A stretch of DNA of 64,000 nt from Oceanobacillus sojae. Lineage in GTDB: Bacteria; Bacillota; Bacilli; Bacillales; Amphibacillaceae. The notes under the pieces were generated by a model. The model saw only the letters and a list, made by a program, of their open reading frames with translations. It was not told where the DNA came from and made no database searches. Positions 46,571-56,004 of the stretch are shown here, in pieces. The stretch spans positions 6,961 to 70,960 of the forward strand of contig NZ_LT727813.1 in the NCBI RefSeq assembly GCF_900162665.1, given 5' to 3'. Each line of letters starts with the position of its first letter. The stretch's first letter is position 1. Position numbers and translations under genes: made by a program.

Positions 46571-46888
46571 TACTCATCTATATGACTCCTTTATAATAAA
46601 CTTCTTGTCAGCTCTTCCCGTAAGATTGAAAGGCAAGAAAGGTTGATTCCAAGCTATTATTTTAGGTGATTCAAAAGGAAAAGACAAATGGACAGAGTTC
46701 GTTATACATTTTGTACAAATTATTAAAAGAGTTTTTTAACTAAGACTGTTAAAATCACCATTCCTATTTGATGAACGCTGTTTAGTAACTTAGATGTGAG
46801 TCAAGGTTCTTCTTCCCAGAAGCTCTAAAATGGAAACTACAAGAAAAAATCATTTTCTTCCAACAGTAGAGAGCATTATCCATAAAAT

Positions 46889-47392
46889 TCATTTCGAATG
46901 TTGTACTTGCAACCATAATTGATAGTTACCTAACCTTTTATCTAAGCTCACATCTTCACCGAACCAGTTTGGCGGGGTAAATTTATCTACTTCTTCCTCA
47001 TTCTGAAACTCCACTTCAGCAACTAAGAGGGGTATTTGTTCGTATTGGTCGATTTCTATATAAGTATTCATTCCGCTTAATTGCCAAATAGATCTTGTTT
47101 TTATAAGTGCTTGCTTATTCGCCATATTGATTAGTTGCTCATATATTTCTTTTGAAATTTCATATTCGATTTCATCTCGAATAATCCCGCTTCCTTCTTT
47201 AAAAGTGTGAGTATATTTAACATATCCTGTTTGTATATTAACTATTTTCCGCACTCGGATTTGTTGAGTAGGCTGATAAGCCAAATATGTTTGTTCGATT
47301 AAATAAGTGGATATCATTTTTAAAATTCCCTTCTGAATTTCATTATCAGGGTAGGCAGACAAAACAAATTTCCGTTCAATTTCTAATGTTAT
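46889..47392 (-). CDS. CYTH-domain protein (triphosphate tunnel fold), operon 2
   Basis: About 168 residues. The N-terminal LEIERKFVLSAYPD holds the ExExK signature of CYTH proteins, followed by QQIRVRKIVNIQTGYVKYTH, TFKEGSGIIRDEIEYEIS, MNTYIEIDQYEQIPLLVAEV and a final NWFGEDVSLDKRLGN. CYTH enzymes hydrolyse inorganic triphosphate, thiamine triphosphate or related compounds with metal in the tunnel. The start is odd: codons before LEIERK are ATT ATT ATA ACA behind a CGGAGGG site and no ATG, GTG or TTG is in frame; ATA at 47392 or ATT at 47395 is the likely start, or the start is mutated. The previous gene ends 24 bp upstream. Confidence 0.8.
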   Translation of the reverse strand: MTLEIERKFVLSAYPDNEIQKGILKMISTYLIEQTYLAYQPTQQIRVRKIVNIQTGYVKYTHTFKEGSGIIRDEIEYEISKEIYEQLINMANKQALIKTRSIWQLSGMNTYIEIDQYEQIPLLVAEVEFQNEEEVDKFTPPNWFGEDVSLDKRLGNYQLWLQVQHSK

Positions 47393-47415
47393 AATAATCG
47401 CCCTCCGTTCTTTGT

Positions 47416-48054
47416 TTAAATATAGTCGTCCCCATATACAATTTGTTTTTGTAAAGGATAAGAATTCACCTCTTCAGAATTATTTATCCGCACGAAATAA
47501 GATATCCAATTTGTTAAATCTACAAGCGATAAATTAGAACCATGACCGGCACCTGTATCTATTCCAACCATCCCTTTCTTCAACCAAATTTGACCAGTAC
47601 TGGATGCCAGTCTAAATGTTGGTGTGTGACCAAATACAACTATTCTATCAGGAAAGCATTCGAAAGATGGTGTATTAATTCCTGTTAAATCTTCTATACG
47701 TTGTTTATACAATGGTAGACTTTTCTTTATACCGGCATGAACAAATATGAAAGGACTAATCTCTTTGTAAAAGGGCAGTGATTTCAAAAAAGATTTCCAT
47801 CTTGCTGTATCACTGTTTTCAGAGTTTAACCATTTCAATTCATTATTACCTGCCAGAGCGATGGCACCTTCCTTACATAAAGATTCAATGCTTTGCAGGG
47901 TACCGATGGAGTCAGGGCCTTTATTTATGTAATCACCTAACATAATTAGTTGATCTATATCAGGTGAATAATTTACTGCTTGTAATAACTTAGTGAGTAA
48001 ATGTCCATTTCCATGGACATCCGATATTGCAAGTATTCGCTTTTGATTTTTCAT
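47416..48054 (-). CDS. Metallophosphoesterase, ApaH/PrpE type (operon 2)
   Basis: 212 residues from the ATG at 48054, with GGAG 9 nt upstream. Metal-site motifs in order: AISDVHGNGHLL, MLGDYINKGPDS, LAGNNELKW, FIFVHAGIKK and VVFGHTPTF. The family holds diadenosine tetraphosphatases and protein phosphatases of the PPP fold. The GNNE variant replaces the usual GNHE motif. It lies 30 bp after the ATPase gene and before the CYTH gene, so it probably acts on what the transporter brings in. Confidence 0.85.
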   Translation of the reverse strand: MKNQKRILAISDVHGNGHLLTKLLQAVNYSPDIDQLIMLGDYINKGPDSIGTLQSIESLCKEGAIALAGNNELKWLNSENSDTARWKSFLKSLPFYKEISPFIFVHAGIKKSLPLYKQRIEDLTGINTPSFECFPDRIVVFGHTPTFRLASSTGQIWLKKGMVGIDTGAGHGSNLSLVDLTNWISYFVRINNSEEVNSYPLQKQIVYGDDYI

Positions 48055-48084
48055 AAAGATAGTCTCCAAATAACAATTAATAAA

Positions 48085-49170
48085 TTATAACTTAAATATA
48101 CGCGTTTGCTGGACAGAGAAGGAAATGTTCATAATGTCATCTAAAGATTGCTTTTTCGTATGCAGAGCCTCAATATACTGCCCATCCTTCATTTCTAATC
48201 GATACCGCCATCTACTTCCCTCATAAATTACTTGCACAATTTTTGCTTCTATATAATTCTCAGGTTGAAATGAAACTGAATCAAAATGAATTGCTTCTAA
48301 TTGGAGCATTACCAATACATCATCTCCAACAGATAGTTTGTCATTTTGACCTGTTTGAAGTGTTCCTTTTACCGAATACTCGCCACATTGAATGGTGGCT
48401 GTGCCATCATTAATCGAGGTGATTTTTCCCTTTAATCGATTTTGGTACCCCATTAATTGCGCTACACCCAGTGTTTCAGGTTCCTCATACATTTTTTGAG
48501 GCGATGCAAGCTGTTCAATTTTTCCTTGGTGCAGGACAAGAATTCGGTCCGCCAAGGCAAAAGCTTCCATCATATCGTGTGTTACATAAATTGTTGTAAT
48601 CGAAAGCCTACGTAAAATATCAGCTAATTCACTTCTCATTTCCGTCCGCAGCTTTACATCTAAATTAGATAAAGGTTCATCCATTAGCAGGATATTGGGC
48701 TCTGTAGCTAACGCTCTGGCAATTCCTACTCTTTGCTGTTGCCCACCAGATAATTCAGATGGCAGCCTATTCAACAGCCCTTCCAATTGGAGCAGTTGGG
48801 AGACTGATTCTATCCTCTTCCGTCTAATGGATTCAGGGACTTTAGACATTTTCAAACCATATTCTATATTTTTACGGACGGTCATATGCGGCCACAATGC
48901 ATAATCCTGAAACACCATATTAATTGGCCTTTTCTCAGGCGGAATAAATTTATTCCTGCTCAATGCTTGTAAACCACTCATGTTTATTTCTCCATGCTCA
49001 GCTTTTAACAACCCAGCAATAATCTGTAGTAATGTAGATTTACCACTGCCAGAAGAGCCCAAAAGACATATACACTCTCCCTCTATCATTTCAAATGAAA
49101 TACCATCTAACACTTTTGTCATGCCAAAAGATTTTTGGACATCATTTATCTTTAAGATTGGTTCCAACAA
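48085..49170 (-). CDS. ABC importer ATPase, FbpC/PotA type (operon 2)
   Basis: 361 residues. Walker A GSSGSGKST, Q-loop VFQDYALWPHMTV, signature LSGGQQQRVGIARALA, Walker B ILLMDEPLSNLD and H-loop VTHDMMEAFALAD are intact. The C-terminal TOBE-type domain (about 240-355) is present. Starts at a TTG behind GAGGG and overlaps the end of the permease gene by 29 bp. It powers the permease at 49142-50893. Confidence 0.92.
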   Translation of the reverse strand: MLEPILKINDVQKSFGMTKVLDGISFEMIEGECICLLGSSGSGKSTLLQIIAGLLKAEHGEINMSGLQALSRNKFIPPEKRPINMVFQDYALWPHMTVRKNIEYGLKMSKVPESIRRKRIESVSQLLQLEGLLNRLPSELSGGQQQRVGIARALATEPNILLMDEPLSNLDVKLRTEMRSELADILRRLSITTIYVTHDMMEAFALADRILVLHQGKIEQLASPQKMYEEPETLGVAQLMGYQNRLKGKITSINDGTATIQCGEYSVKGTLQTGQNDKLSVGDDVLVMLQLEAIHFDSVSFQPENYIEAKIVQVIYEGSRWRYRLEMKDGQYIEALHTKKQSLDDIMNISFSVQQTRIFKL

Positions 49171-50893
49171 AATTACCCTCTTTTCTATCTAGTTGATCAA
49201 TTTTCTTGAAAATAAAGTTAAATACATACTGGACACCTATAATTAATAACACAACGATAGCTCCGCCAATTATAGTTGCAGCAGTAGCATATCCATATTT
49301 AGCAAATTCAAACGCCTCATCAATTACTAAAGGCAAAAGTACAAAATTTGACGGCTTTAGCATGGAGGCTGTAGCCAAATCAAATACACTGGTACCAAAT
49401 GAAGCAAGCACGGCAAGTAATAAAGTATTTCGCACAATTGGCAAGATAATCGTCCTCATTTTAGTAAACATCGATGCACCTTGTACTGCAGCCGCTTTAA
49501 GTAAGGACGGAGATAAATTAGCAAACGTCCCTAATTGGACACGCACTGCATAAGGAATCGCTCCAGCAACTGCTGCCATGATAAGTAAAGATGGTTTCCC
49601 ATATAAATGAAGACCAATTGGTTCCAACCATTTTTGGTTCCATATGAAAATATAACCAATACCTAACACAACTCCCGGCACAGCTAAAGAAACTAAAGTA
49701 AATACATGAAGAGAGCTTTTTAATCTGGACTTAGTAAAAGTCAATACGTAAGCTACGATGAATCCAAGAATAATACTAATAATTGCCGCTATAGCTGCAA
49801 TAGTAAGTGAATTTTTCAACCCTTCCAAAATCGATAACTGTGAATAATCTAATCCATTCGCTCCACCTAAAACATCAATATAATGTTTGAATGTAAAATT
49901 ATCTAATTTTATACCTGCGCCTAAATGCTTCATAAATGATACCGTTGCACTCGTCCCAATTGGGATTCCTAAACATAAAATCAGAAAAGCGAATGTCCCG
50001 ATACTTAATAACCAAGCACGTTTTGGTTTCTTTTTTGTTACTCGTATGGCTTTACTATTTAAGAAATCTACTTTTGATTTTTTAATTGCAACAAATAAAA
50101 TAGCCATAGTCAATGCTAAAATAAGCACTAAATAAAAAGATAATACTCCTGCCATATCAAATCTTACCGGCGATTGATTGATAGCAGAATAGATGGAGTA
50201 GGGTAAAGTTGGAAAACGATATACTGTAGCTAATGCTGCAGGAAGTCCAAAATCACCAATAGTATCAATGAACACAAGCGTCCAGCCAGCAAAATAAGCA
50301 GGTAATGATAGTGGAAGCTGTACCGTCCTCCACACCGTGAAAGGACGAGCTCCATTTAGCCTTGCTGCATGCTCAAACCGCGATACATTCCACTCCATAG
50401 CGGCTACTACTGTCAAATATGCCAGAGGAAACTTTGTTAATCCCATAATAAAAATTAAGCCACTAGGTTGAAATATAAATGAAGTCACCCAAGACCAACC
50501 TAACACACTGTTCGCCAATCCTTCAGAACTGGCGAACAATACCCATCCTTGTGCAATTATAAAAGAAGGGGCTATCAGCAAAACCCATACAGCAATATCT
50601 AACCATCGCGCTGCAGCATAATCCCATTTTGACCGGATAGTTGCTAATAAGCCGCCAAGTATTGTTCCAAAGGTTGCCGCCCCAAGACCGAGCATGACAG
50701 AATTTTTTAAAGATACGTACCACAGTTCTCTTTCAAATATCTCAAAGATAACCTGAAAACCATTGAACTCTAAATTCCCAAAAAATAATCCTGGTAAGAC
50801 AGCATTTAAAATAACAGCAAGCAAAGGTAAAAAGATAAAGATAAACAGTATAAGAGTAACTACCCCGCCTAATCGATTTTCATTTCGGTTCAT
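49142..50893 (-). CDS. ABC importer fused permease, FbpB type (operon 2)
   Basis: 583 residues with about twelve helices in two halves. EAA-type loops are visible at EHAARLNGARPFTVWRTVQL (about 180) and KAAAVQGASMFTKMRTIILP (about 480). The size and two-domain layout equal the operon 1 permease, but the sequences are clearly different. It sits 12 bp after the binding-protein gene. Confidence 0.92.
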   Translation of the reverse strand: MNRNENRLGGVVTLILFIFIFLPLLAVILNAVLPGLFFGNLEFNGFQVIFEIFERELWYVSLKNSVMLGLGAATFGTILGGLLATIRSKWDYAAARWLDIAVWVLLIAPSFIIAQGWVLFASSEGLANSVLGWSWVTSFIFQPSGLIFIMGLTKFPLAYLTVVAAMEWNVSRFEHAARLNGARPFTVWRTVQLPLSLPAYFAGWTLVFIDTIGDFGLPAALATVYRFPTLPYSIYSAINQSPVRFDMAGVLSFYLVLILALTMAILFVAIKKSKVDFLNSKAIRVTKKKPKRAWLLSIGTFAFLILCLGIPIGTSATVSFMKHLGAGIKLDNFTFKHYIDVLGGANGLDYSQLSILEGLKNSLTIAAIAAIISIILGFIVAYVLTFTKSRLKSSLHVFTLVSLAVPGVVLGIGYIFIWNQKWLEPIGLHLYGKPSLLIMAAVAGAIPYAVRVQLGTFANLSPSLLKAAAVQGASMFTKMRTIILPIVRNTLLLAVLASFGTSVFDLATASMLKPSNFVLLPLVIDEAFEFAKYGYATAATIIGGAIVVLLIIGVQYVFNFIFKKIDQLDRKEGNFVGTNLKDK

Positions 50894-50905
50894 AATATTC
50901 TATCC

Positions 50906-51976
50906 TTAATTAACATTTTGATCAGCAAACCAAGTTTTTATTTCTGTTTCGTGTTCTGCCGCCCATTCCGCTGGAGGAAGTAAAAACGTACCATTTTGTT
51001 CGCGTTCTTTACGCATTTCAGTTCCTTTACTGAGCGGAGTGAAAAAGCTTGAGCTGTCATCTTCAAGAGAAGTCAGGTAGTTTTGTGTATCTGGTTCTAA
51101 CATATACTCCACAAATACCTTCGCAGCTTCCAAATTTTTAGAATCTTTATTGATTGCAACTACTCGCACACTGCCTGGTGCTCCTTCTTCAGGCCAGATA
51201 ACACCTACATTTTCTCCATCAAGTTCAGCTTGATATGCATTATGCTCTTGTAAAGCTGCAACATGAATTTCACCATTAATTACTGCACTTGTAACAGGTC
51301 CGTTTTTGGGATATATATTAAAACCATCTTCAAAACGCTTTAGATAGCGTTCTTTCCCTTCCTCTACTCCCCATTTATAGAAAAGGGAAGAAACTAATGG
51401 ATAAGCTGGTGCTGCAACTGCTGGATCAGCATGCCCAACAGGGCCATCATAAGCAAAAAATTCATCCCAAGTTTTTGGTGCTGTTTCCTCTGTTAAAATA
51501 TCTGTATTATAAACAATAACAGCTGAAGCATGAATCCCGATTGGGGTATATGCATTATCCTCAGGCACCAACTCTGTTCCTTCTTCACTCAGTAAATCAA
51601 TATTTTCTGGCTTCCAATCAGTAAGCAAAAATCCTCGGTCAGCTAAATTTCTAATTGATCCATGACCATCCATCATAATGACATCCCACTGCGGGTTACC
51701 TTGCTCAGCTTCAATTTGGGCAAGTGCCTCTCCCCCACCGTAGTGAACCCCTTCGATTTCGTACCCCGTATCTCCTTGAAACTTCGGAGAAATTTCCTCT
51801 ATAAAATCATTACCATAAAGTTTAATTGGCTCTCCAGTTCCTTTTTCGCCTTCTGCATTTTGCTCCTTCGATGATTCATCTGAAGCTGTGCTCTTTTCAT
51901 CCTCGTTTAAACTACAAGCTGTAAGAACGAGAAAAGAAAATAAACAGATAAACAATATAGTCTTACTTCTTAGCAT
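50906..51976 (-). CDS. ABC importer substrate-binding lipoprotein (operon 2)
   Basis: 356 residues. The signal peptide ends with the lipobox LVLTAC (C21), followed by a Ser/Glu-rich linker. The binding domain (KLYGNDFIEEISPKFQGDTG, DVIMMDGHGSIRNLADRGFL, GIHASAVIVYNTDIL, AALQEHNAYQAELDG) belongs to the FbpA/PotD-like cluster that includes phosphonate and polyamine binders. It is the first gene of operon 2 and is divergent from a LysR gene. The ligand cannot be read from sequence. Confidence 0.85.
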   Translation of the reverse strand: MLRSKTILFICLFSFLVLTACSLNEDEKSTASDESSKEQNAEGEKGTGEPIKLYGNDFIEEISPKFQGDTGYEIEGVHYGGGEALAQIEAEQGNPQWDVIMMDGHGSIRNLADRGFLLTDWKPENIDLLSEEGTELVPEDNAYTPIGIHASAVIVYNTDILTEETAPKTWDEFFAYDGPVGHADPAVAAPAYPLVSSLFYKWGVEEGKERYLKRFEDGFNIYPKNGPVTSAVINGEIHVAALQEHNAYQAELDGENVGVIWPEEGAPGSVRVVAINKDSKNLEAAKVFVEYMLEPDTQNYLTSLEDDSSSFFTPLSKGTEMRKEREQNGTFLLPPAEWAAEHETEIKTWFADQNVN

Positions 51977-52096
51977 GTGCCTTCCCCCAATTTTTTGTGA
52001 ATTACTTACAGAGTTAAATATAAAGTATGAACATTAACTATTTGTAAATTAGCAGTAAACTTCTTGTAAAATAAAATCTATTTTATATTAAATCCC

Positions 52097-52111
52097 ATAG
52101 ATAAAATCTAT
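52097..52111. promoter_or_regulatory. Candidate LysR operator for ABC operon 2
   Basis: ATAGAT-AAA-ATCTAT is a perfect dyad between the divergent binding-protein and LysR genes. A related AAAATCTATTTTAT lies just before it. Confidence 0.45.
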
Positions 52112-52239
52112 AATGAAGATAGATAGAGGTGGATAGTACATGGATAATTAAACAAGAAGGAATTAATTGAGAGAAGGAGGAAGTTTATAAAAGAAACACC
52201 TCTAGAAAAACATTCATATTATGTCCAAGGAGGAAACAC

Positions 52240-53124
52240 ATGAACTTGCAGCAATTAAAAGTTTTTGTATATACTGTCAAATATAAAAAGTTATACCTTG
52301 TCGCCAATAAGCTAGGAATCCGTCAGCCTACAGTTACTTTTCATTTAAATAAACTACAAGAAGAACTGGGCGTGCCTTTGTTTTTCACGAAATCTTATCA
52401 TACAATTCAGCTGACTGAAGCAGGAAATTCTCTATATCATTATGCACAAAATATTATATATCAATCAGATGAAATTGAAGATCTAATGGAAGAGTTTAAA
52501 GGATTGAAAACAGGTTCTATTTCGATAGGCAGTACGCATACACCTGCAACTTACATAATCACTCCTTTCTTATCTCAATTAAACAAAGAATATAAAGATC
52601 TGGCTCTTATCTTGGATGTAAATACGTCCTCTGTTATCATCGATAAAGTTAAACAATTTCAATTAGATTTTGGTATTATTACGGAGGTAAACTTAAAGGA
52701 CGAGGAATTGGAGATTATTACATTGCAAAAGGATGCTTTAGTCATCGTTATGCATCCCAATCATCCCTTAGCGAATAAACAGTCACTTACTCCCTCTGAT
52801 CTATCCGGGCAGCCTTTAGTACACCACGAAGTTGAATCAGTAAGTAGAAAATTATTTGATAAATGGGCTAAAAAACATAATATTGTTCTCAATATCAAAA
52901 TGCAAACATCCGGATCAGAAGCGATGAAAGAAGCAGTAAAACATGAGATGGGCTATGGAATTTTATCTGAGAATATCGTTAGTTGGGAATTGCAAAACGG
53001 GGAATTAAGTATGCACCCTATACCTGAATGGGAATATCAAAGACAAATTTTCTTAATTAGAAGAAAAGATAAGTTAATCACTCCTGCCATGCAATTATTT
53101 ATGGACCGTCTTCGGTCAAATTAG
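52240..53124 (+). CDS. LysR-family regulator divergent from ABC operon 2
   Basis: 294 residues from the ATG at 52240 behind AAGGAGG. HTH: NLQQLKVFVYTVKYKKLYLV with LGIRQPTVTFHLNKLQEELG; ligand domain about 90-290. It is transcribed away from the binding-protein gene at 51976, the usual place for an activator of that operon. The CysB/CbbR-like coinducer pocket cannot be defined by eye. Confidence 0.88.
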   Translation: MNLQQLKVFVYTVKYKKLYLVANKLGIRQPTVTFHLNKLQEELGVPLFFTKSYHTIQLTEAGNSLYHYAQNIIYQSDEIEDLMEEFKGLKTGSISIGSTHTPATYIITPFLSQLNKEYKDLALILDVNTSSVIIDKVKQFQLDFGIITEVNLKDEELEIITLQKDALVIVMHPNHPLANKQSLTPSDLSGQPLVHHEVESVSRKLFDKWAKKHNIVLNIKMQTSGSEAMKEAVKHEMGYGILSENIVSWELQNGELSMHPIPEWEYQRQIFLIRRKDKLITPAMQLFMDRLRSN

Positions 53125-53252
53125 TTTATTTACAAATAATCTGGCTTCCTAATTTTGATCAGCAATAAAGCATACATGAATTTGTCTTCTTTAACTTAAA
53201 AAATTGCGCCCATATATTATAATGGGAATAGTGTACATCCCTCTAACTAAAA

Positions 53253-53300
53253 TCCCCCCGCAAACAACACCTCAATGCTTGTTTGTGGGGGTATCTTTTT
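53253..53300 (+). terminator. Terminator downstream of LysR 2
   Basis: TCCCCCCGCAAACA pairs with TGTTTGTGGGGGTA, followed by TCTTTTT. Confidence 0.8.
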
Positions 53301-53399
53301 CAAACTATCTGCTACTTCTCAATTGTAATTTCGCTTCCAGGATTTACATTAGCAATCTCTTCCTTTTCCAAATAGAGATCCTATTTGTCTGGCTTCACT

Positions 53400-53426
53400 G
53401 GTGGTATTGATAATACCACCTTTTTT
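53400..53426 (+). terminator. Second strong hairpin with T-run
   Basis: GGTGGTATT-GAT-AATACCACC followed by TTTTTT. No gene between 53125 and 53628 explains it, so a gene may have been lost here. Confidence 0.7.
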
Positions 53427-53628
53427 AGCCTTAATAAAAATGACGGGAAAATCTCTTTGTTAATGCCCTATAAGCCAACGCTAGTCATAATGACTACTTT
53501 ATCTTCTATATTCTAACAATTATTCGCCATTATCATGCCTTCCTTCTCCGTTGTTTATTGTTGCTAAATATTCTCCTCAACATGTTCTTTACTATGTGCA
53601 GGAGAGATAAATATAATGAATCCAAGAA

Positions 53629-53780
53629 GCTGGACACACAAAAGGACATGTTAAAGTAGGTATATGAAACGAAAAAGATATACAACCGAATTTAAATCAC
53701 AAATTGTGTTAGAAGCCTTAAAGGAAGAAAAATCTATGAGCCAAATTGTATCGGAACACGGAATCGATGTGAATGTCTAT
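53629..53780 (+). pseudogene. IS3-family orfA start fragment
   Basis: MKRKRYTTEFKSQIVLEALK then EEKSMSQIVSEHGIDVN is the N-terminal HTH of an IS3-type OrfA; TGGACACACAAAAGGACATG just before it (from 53629) is a typical left end. After about 38 residues the text becomes unrelated. The rest of the IS is missing. The stretch 53780-54000 has nothing else. Confidence 0.65.
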
Positions 53781-53999
53781 TTAGCGCTCACAAAAGTCCC
53801 TGATTTTTCAGATTTTACTAAACGCGCATTTCCCATAAATATACTTGATGTTAAACCAATATAAACAAATACACATCCAACTAGAAATACAACATTTAAA
53901 GAGCTACTAAAAGCAAATTATAACTCATTTAGCATTTCACTAGATAGAGAAGCCTTCACAGCAGGGTAAAAAGAACCTGTATATTGTAAATTTATTGAA

Positions 54000-54720
54000 T
54001 TTTCTCGGTATTCAAACCAACTCCATTTTTATGAAGCATATTTAAGCCCGATGCCATTTTCTGTGCAAATAGACTGCCCACTACGCTTACTCCAATTGTT
54101 CCTCCTATAGAGCGGAAAATTGTGATGATGAAGTAGCAGCACCACAAAAAATCATATCAACCGCACTCTGAGCAGCAGTACCAAGCGTAGGATTAATGGC
54201 ACCCATCCCCAAGCCTGTAATAATCATAAACAAAACAATTTGAAAAAGAGTTGTTTCAGTTGTCATCCTGCTGAGTAGAAAAAACGATTGCCATTAACGT
54301 CATACTTGGTACGAGAATAGCCTTTGTTCATTAAGCGTCCGCCGACCATCGAGGTAATGACAACTGAAAGCATAAGCGGTATTAAATAGAAGGGCTGACC
54401 CTAATAACTCCTTGTGCAAACAATGGAATGTAAGCAACCGTTTCAAATATTCCCGCACTCATAAAAAAACTGGTAATATTGCCAAAAGCAATCTCACGTA
54501 TTTTGAATAACAGAAGCGGAACAATCGGCTCTGCTGCTTTTGTTTCGATCCAAAGGAAGAGAGCAATAAAAATAATCCCTACACTTAACATCTCAATGAT
54601 GATGGGCGAATCCCACGTAACAGTCAGATTGGATCCCTCTCCATTATCAATAAGAATTAAAGCAAGTAAGACAGAAACTATTGAAATGACAAAAGTAACC
54701 GTTATCCAATGAGGCGATCA
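54000..54720 (-). pseudogene. DHA2-type MFS drug exporter, 3' fragment
   Basis: The minus strand reads HWITVTFVISIVSVLLALIL, then IALFLWIETKAAEPIVPLLL, FKIREIAFGNITSFFMSAG, IFETVAYIPLFAQGVI and, after several frameshifts, MITGLGMGAINPTLGTAAQS. These are helices 8-12 of a multidrug exporter. There are at least three breaks and no start. It is separate from the fragment at 33010-33382. Confidence 0.7.
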
Positions 54721-54727
54721 ACATTGT

Positions 54728-55108
54728 TTATGACTCATCCGTCATGACTTCAACAAGGCAACCATCCAAATTGGCCCAGAACAGCCCACGAGGTGCAAAA
54801 GGATGATCCGTACGCTGATTGTTTGGTTCATGTGGGCTATTTCCAAAGGTGACATTCCTCTCACGAAGACGATCGAGAATCTGGTCAAAGGTATGTTCAT
54901 CAACACTGAAAGCCAAATGTTGCTGTGGGGTATCACTCTCGATTGTCATAAAGAAAACAGAAAGTTCAGCATTGATACGGACCGTTGCGAACTTATTATC
55001 TATCCCTTCATACCCCTCAAGTTTAAGGCCCATATTCTCGGCAAATTCGTGTGCAGCTTTATCATTATCTTTAGCAAATACCACCGTATGATTAAGTGTA
55101 ATAGTCAT
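54728..55108 (-). CDS. VOC-family (glyoxalase-like) protein
   Basis: 126 residues. Starts TITLNHTVVFAKDNDKAAHE, with the beta-alpha-beta-beta-beta units of the vicinal-oxygen-chelate fold. Candidate metal ligands are H7, E/Q in QQHLAFSVDEHTF and the final Glu of GCLVEVMTDES. It may detoxify an aldehyde, an antibiotic or an organic acid. It lies 104 bp after the PadR gene on the same strand and may be under its control. Confidence 0.8.
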   Translation of the reverse strand: MTITLNHTVVFAKDNDKAAHEFAENMGLKLEGYEGIDNKFATVRINAELSVFFMTIESDTPQQHLAFSVDEHTFDQILDRLRERNVTFGNSPHEPNNQRTDHPFAPRGLFWANLDGCLVEVMTDES

Positions 55109-55211
55109 TTTTAAGTCCCCTTTCGTATTTTTAAGTTCTATTTTTCATCTGTGCTTTTTTTATTTTCATTATCATTTGATATATTTAACAGCTCTGTGTG
55201 CACCTTTTCAA

Positions 55212-55817
55212 TTAACTTTTGCAGCTGTTCCTTTTTTGTGAATTTTCTATAGATTGACGCCCCACCTTGAAAAATTCATGAAATAATTCTTGAATATTAG
55301 ATCTTAAATTCTGTATTTCATCTATATCCACATTTTCGATCATGTTCATTCTCAAGATGAAAGGATCTTTATCTTGGTTTTCTTCTAAAAAGATTTGACC
55401 CTTATCTGTAAGATGATAAACTTTTTTCCGACCTTCTTTAGTTACATTAACAAAATCTTGATCTTCAAGCATTTGTAAAATAGGGTGAATCGAACCAGGA
55501 CTAGGCGAATAAAAGCCATTAAACTTGTCTTCAAGATCTCTGATTAATCCATATCCATGTGTCGGCTGTTCTTGTAACAACTTTAATAAGATTATCTTGA
55601 GGTCACCACGCCTGAAAAAACGTTCTCCACTGTCTTCTCCACCGAATTCTTTTTCTGAAAAGAATTGTAATCCACCTAGTCGTTCATGGTTTCTATTTCC
55701 TGTTTCTAATTCCCTATCAAATCTGTCGCCTTTAAAGAAGCCATTCTGATGAAAATGACCCCGTCCTTTTAAGAAATGATGTTGAGGAATATTAGGCCTT
55801 TTGAATATTGTAAACAA
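55212..55817 (-). CDS. PadR-family regulator with His/Phe/Gly-rich N-terminus
   Basis: 201 residues. The first ~70 are a charged, Phe/Gly/His-rich tail (HHFLKGRGHFHQNGFFKG, FGGEDSGERFFRRG), followed by the PadR winged helix (LKIILLKLLQEQPTHGYGLI, then SPGSIHPILQMLEDQDFV) and a helical C-terminus. This tail plus PadR layout is common in Bacilli and may bind a metal or drug. Two palindromic operators lie 26-65 bp upstream of the ATG, which predicts autorepression. Confidence 0.87.
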   Translation of the reverse strand: MFTIFKRPNIPQHHFLKGRGHFHQNGFFKGDRFDRELETGNRNHERLGGLQFFSEKEFGGEDSGERFFRRGDLKIILLKLLQEQPTHGYGLIRDLEDKFNGFYSPSPGSIHPILQMLEDQDFVNVTKEGRKKVYHLTDKGQIFLEENQDKDPFILRMNMIENVDIDEIQNLRSNIQELFHEFFKVGRQSIENSQKRNSCKS

Positions 55818-55842
55818 CCTCCTGTTAGTTTTATTTTTTAAT

Positions 55843-55882
55843 AACGATATATCGTTAAATAAATAATAAGCGATATATCGTT
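55843..55882. promoter_or_regulatory. Tandem palindromic PadR operators
   Basis: AACGATATATCGTT (55843-55856) and GCGATATATCGTT (55870-55882) are two palindromes 27 bp apart just upstream of the padR gene. Confidence 0.7.
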
Positions 55883-56004
55883 AACTGTCAAGGTGGAAAA
55901 TATGATTTTTTCATTTAATCTTCCATAGCAATAAAAGAACGCTTTTACTGAATGGAAAGGCGCTCCTATTCATTGACCGAGAGATATGAGTATTTGAGAG
56001 ATTC

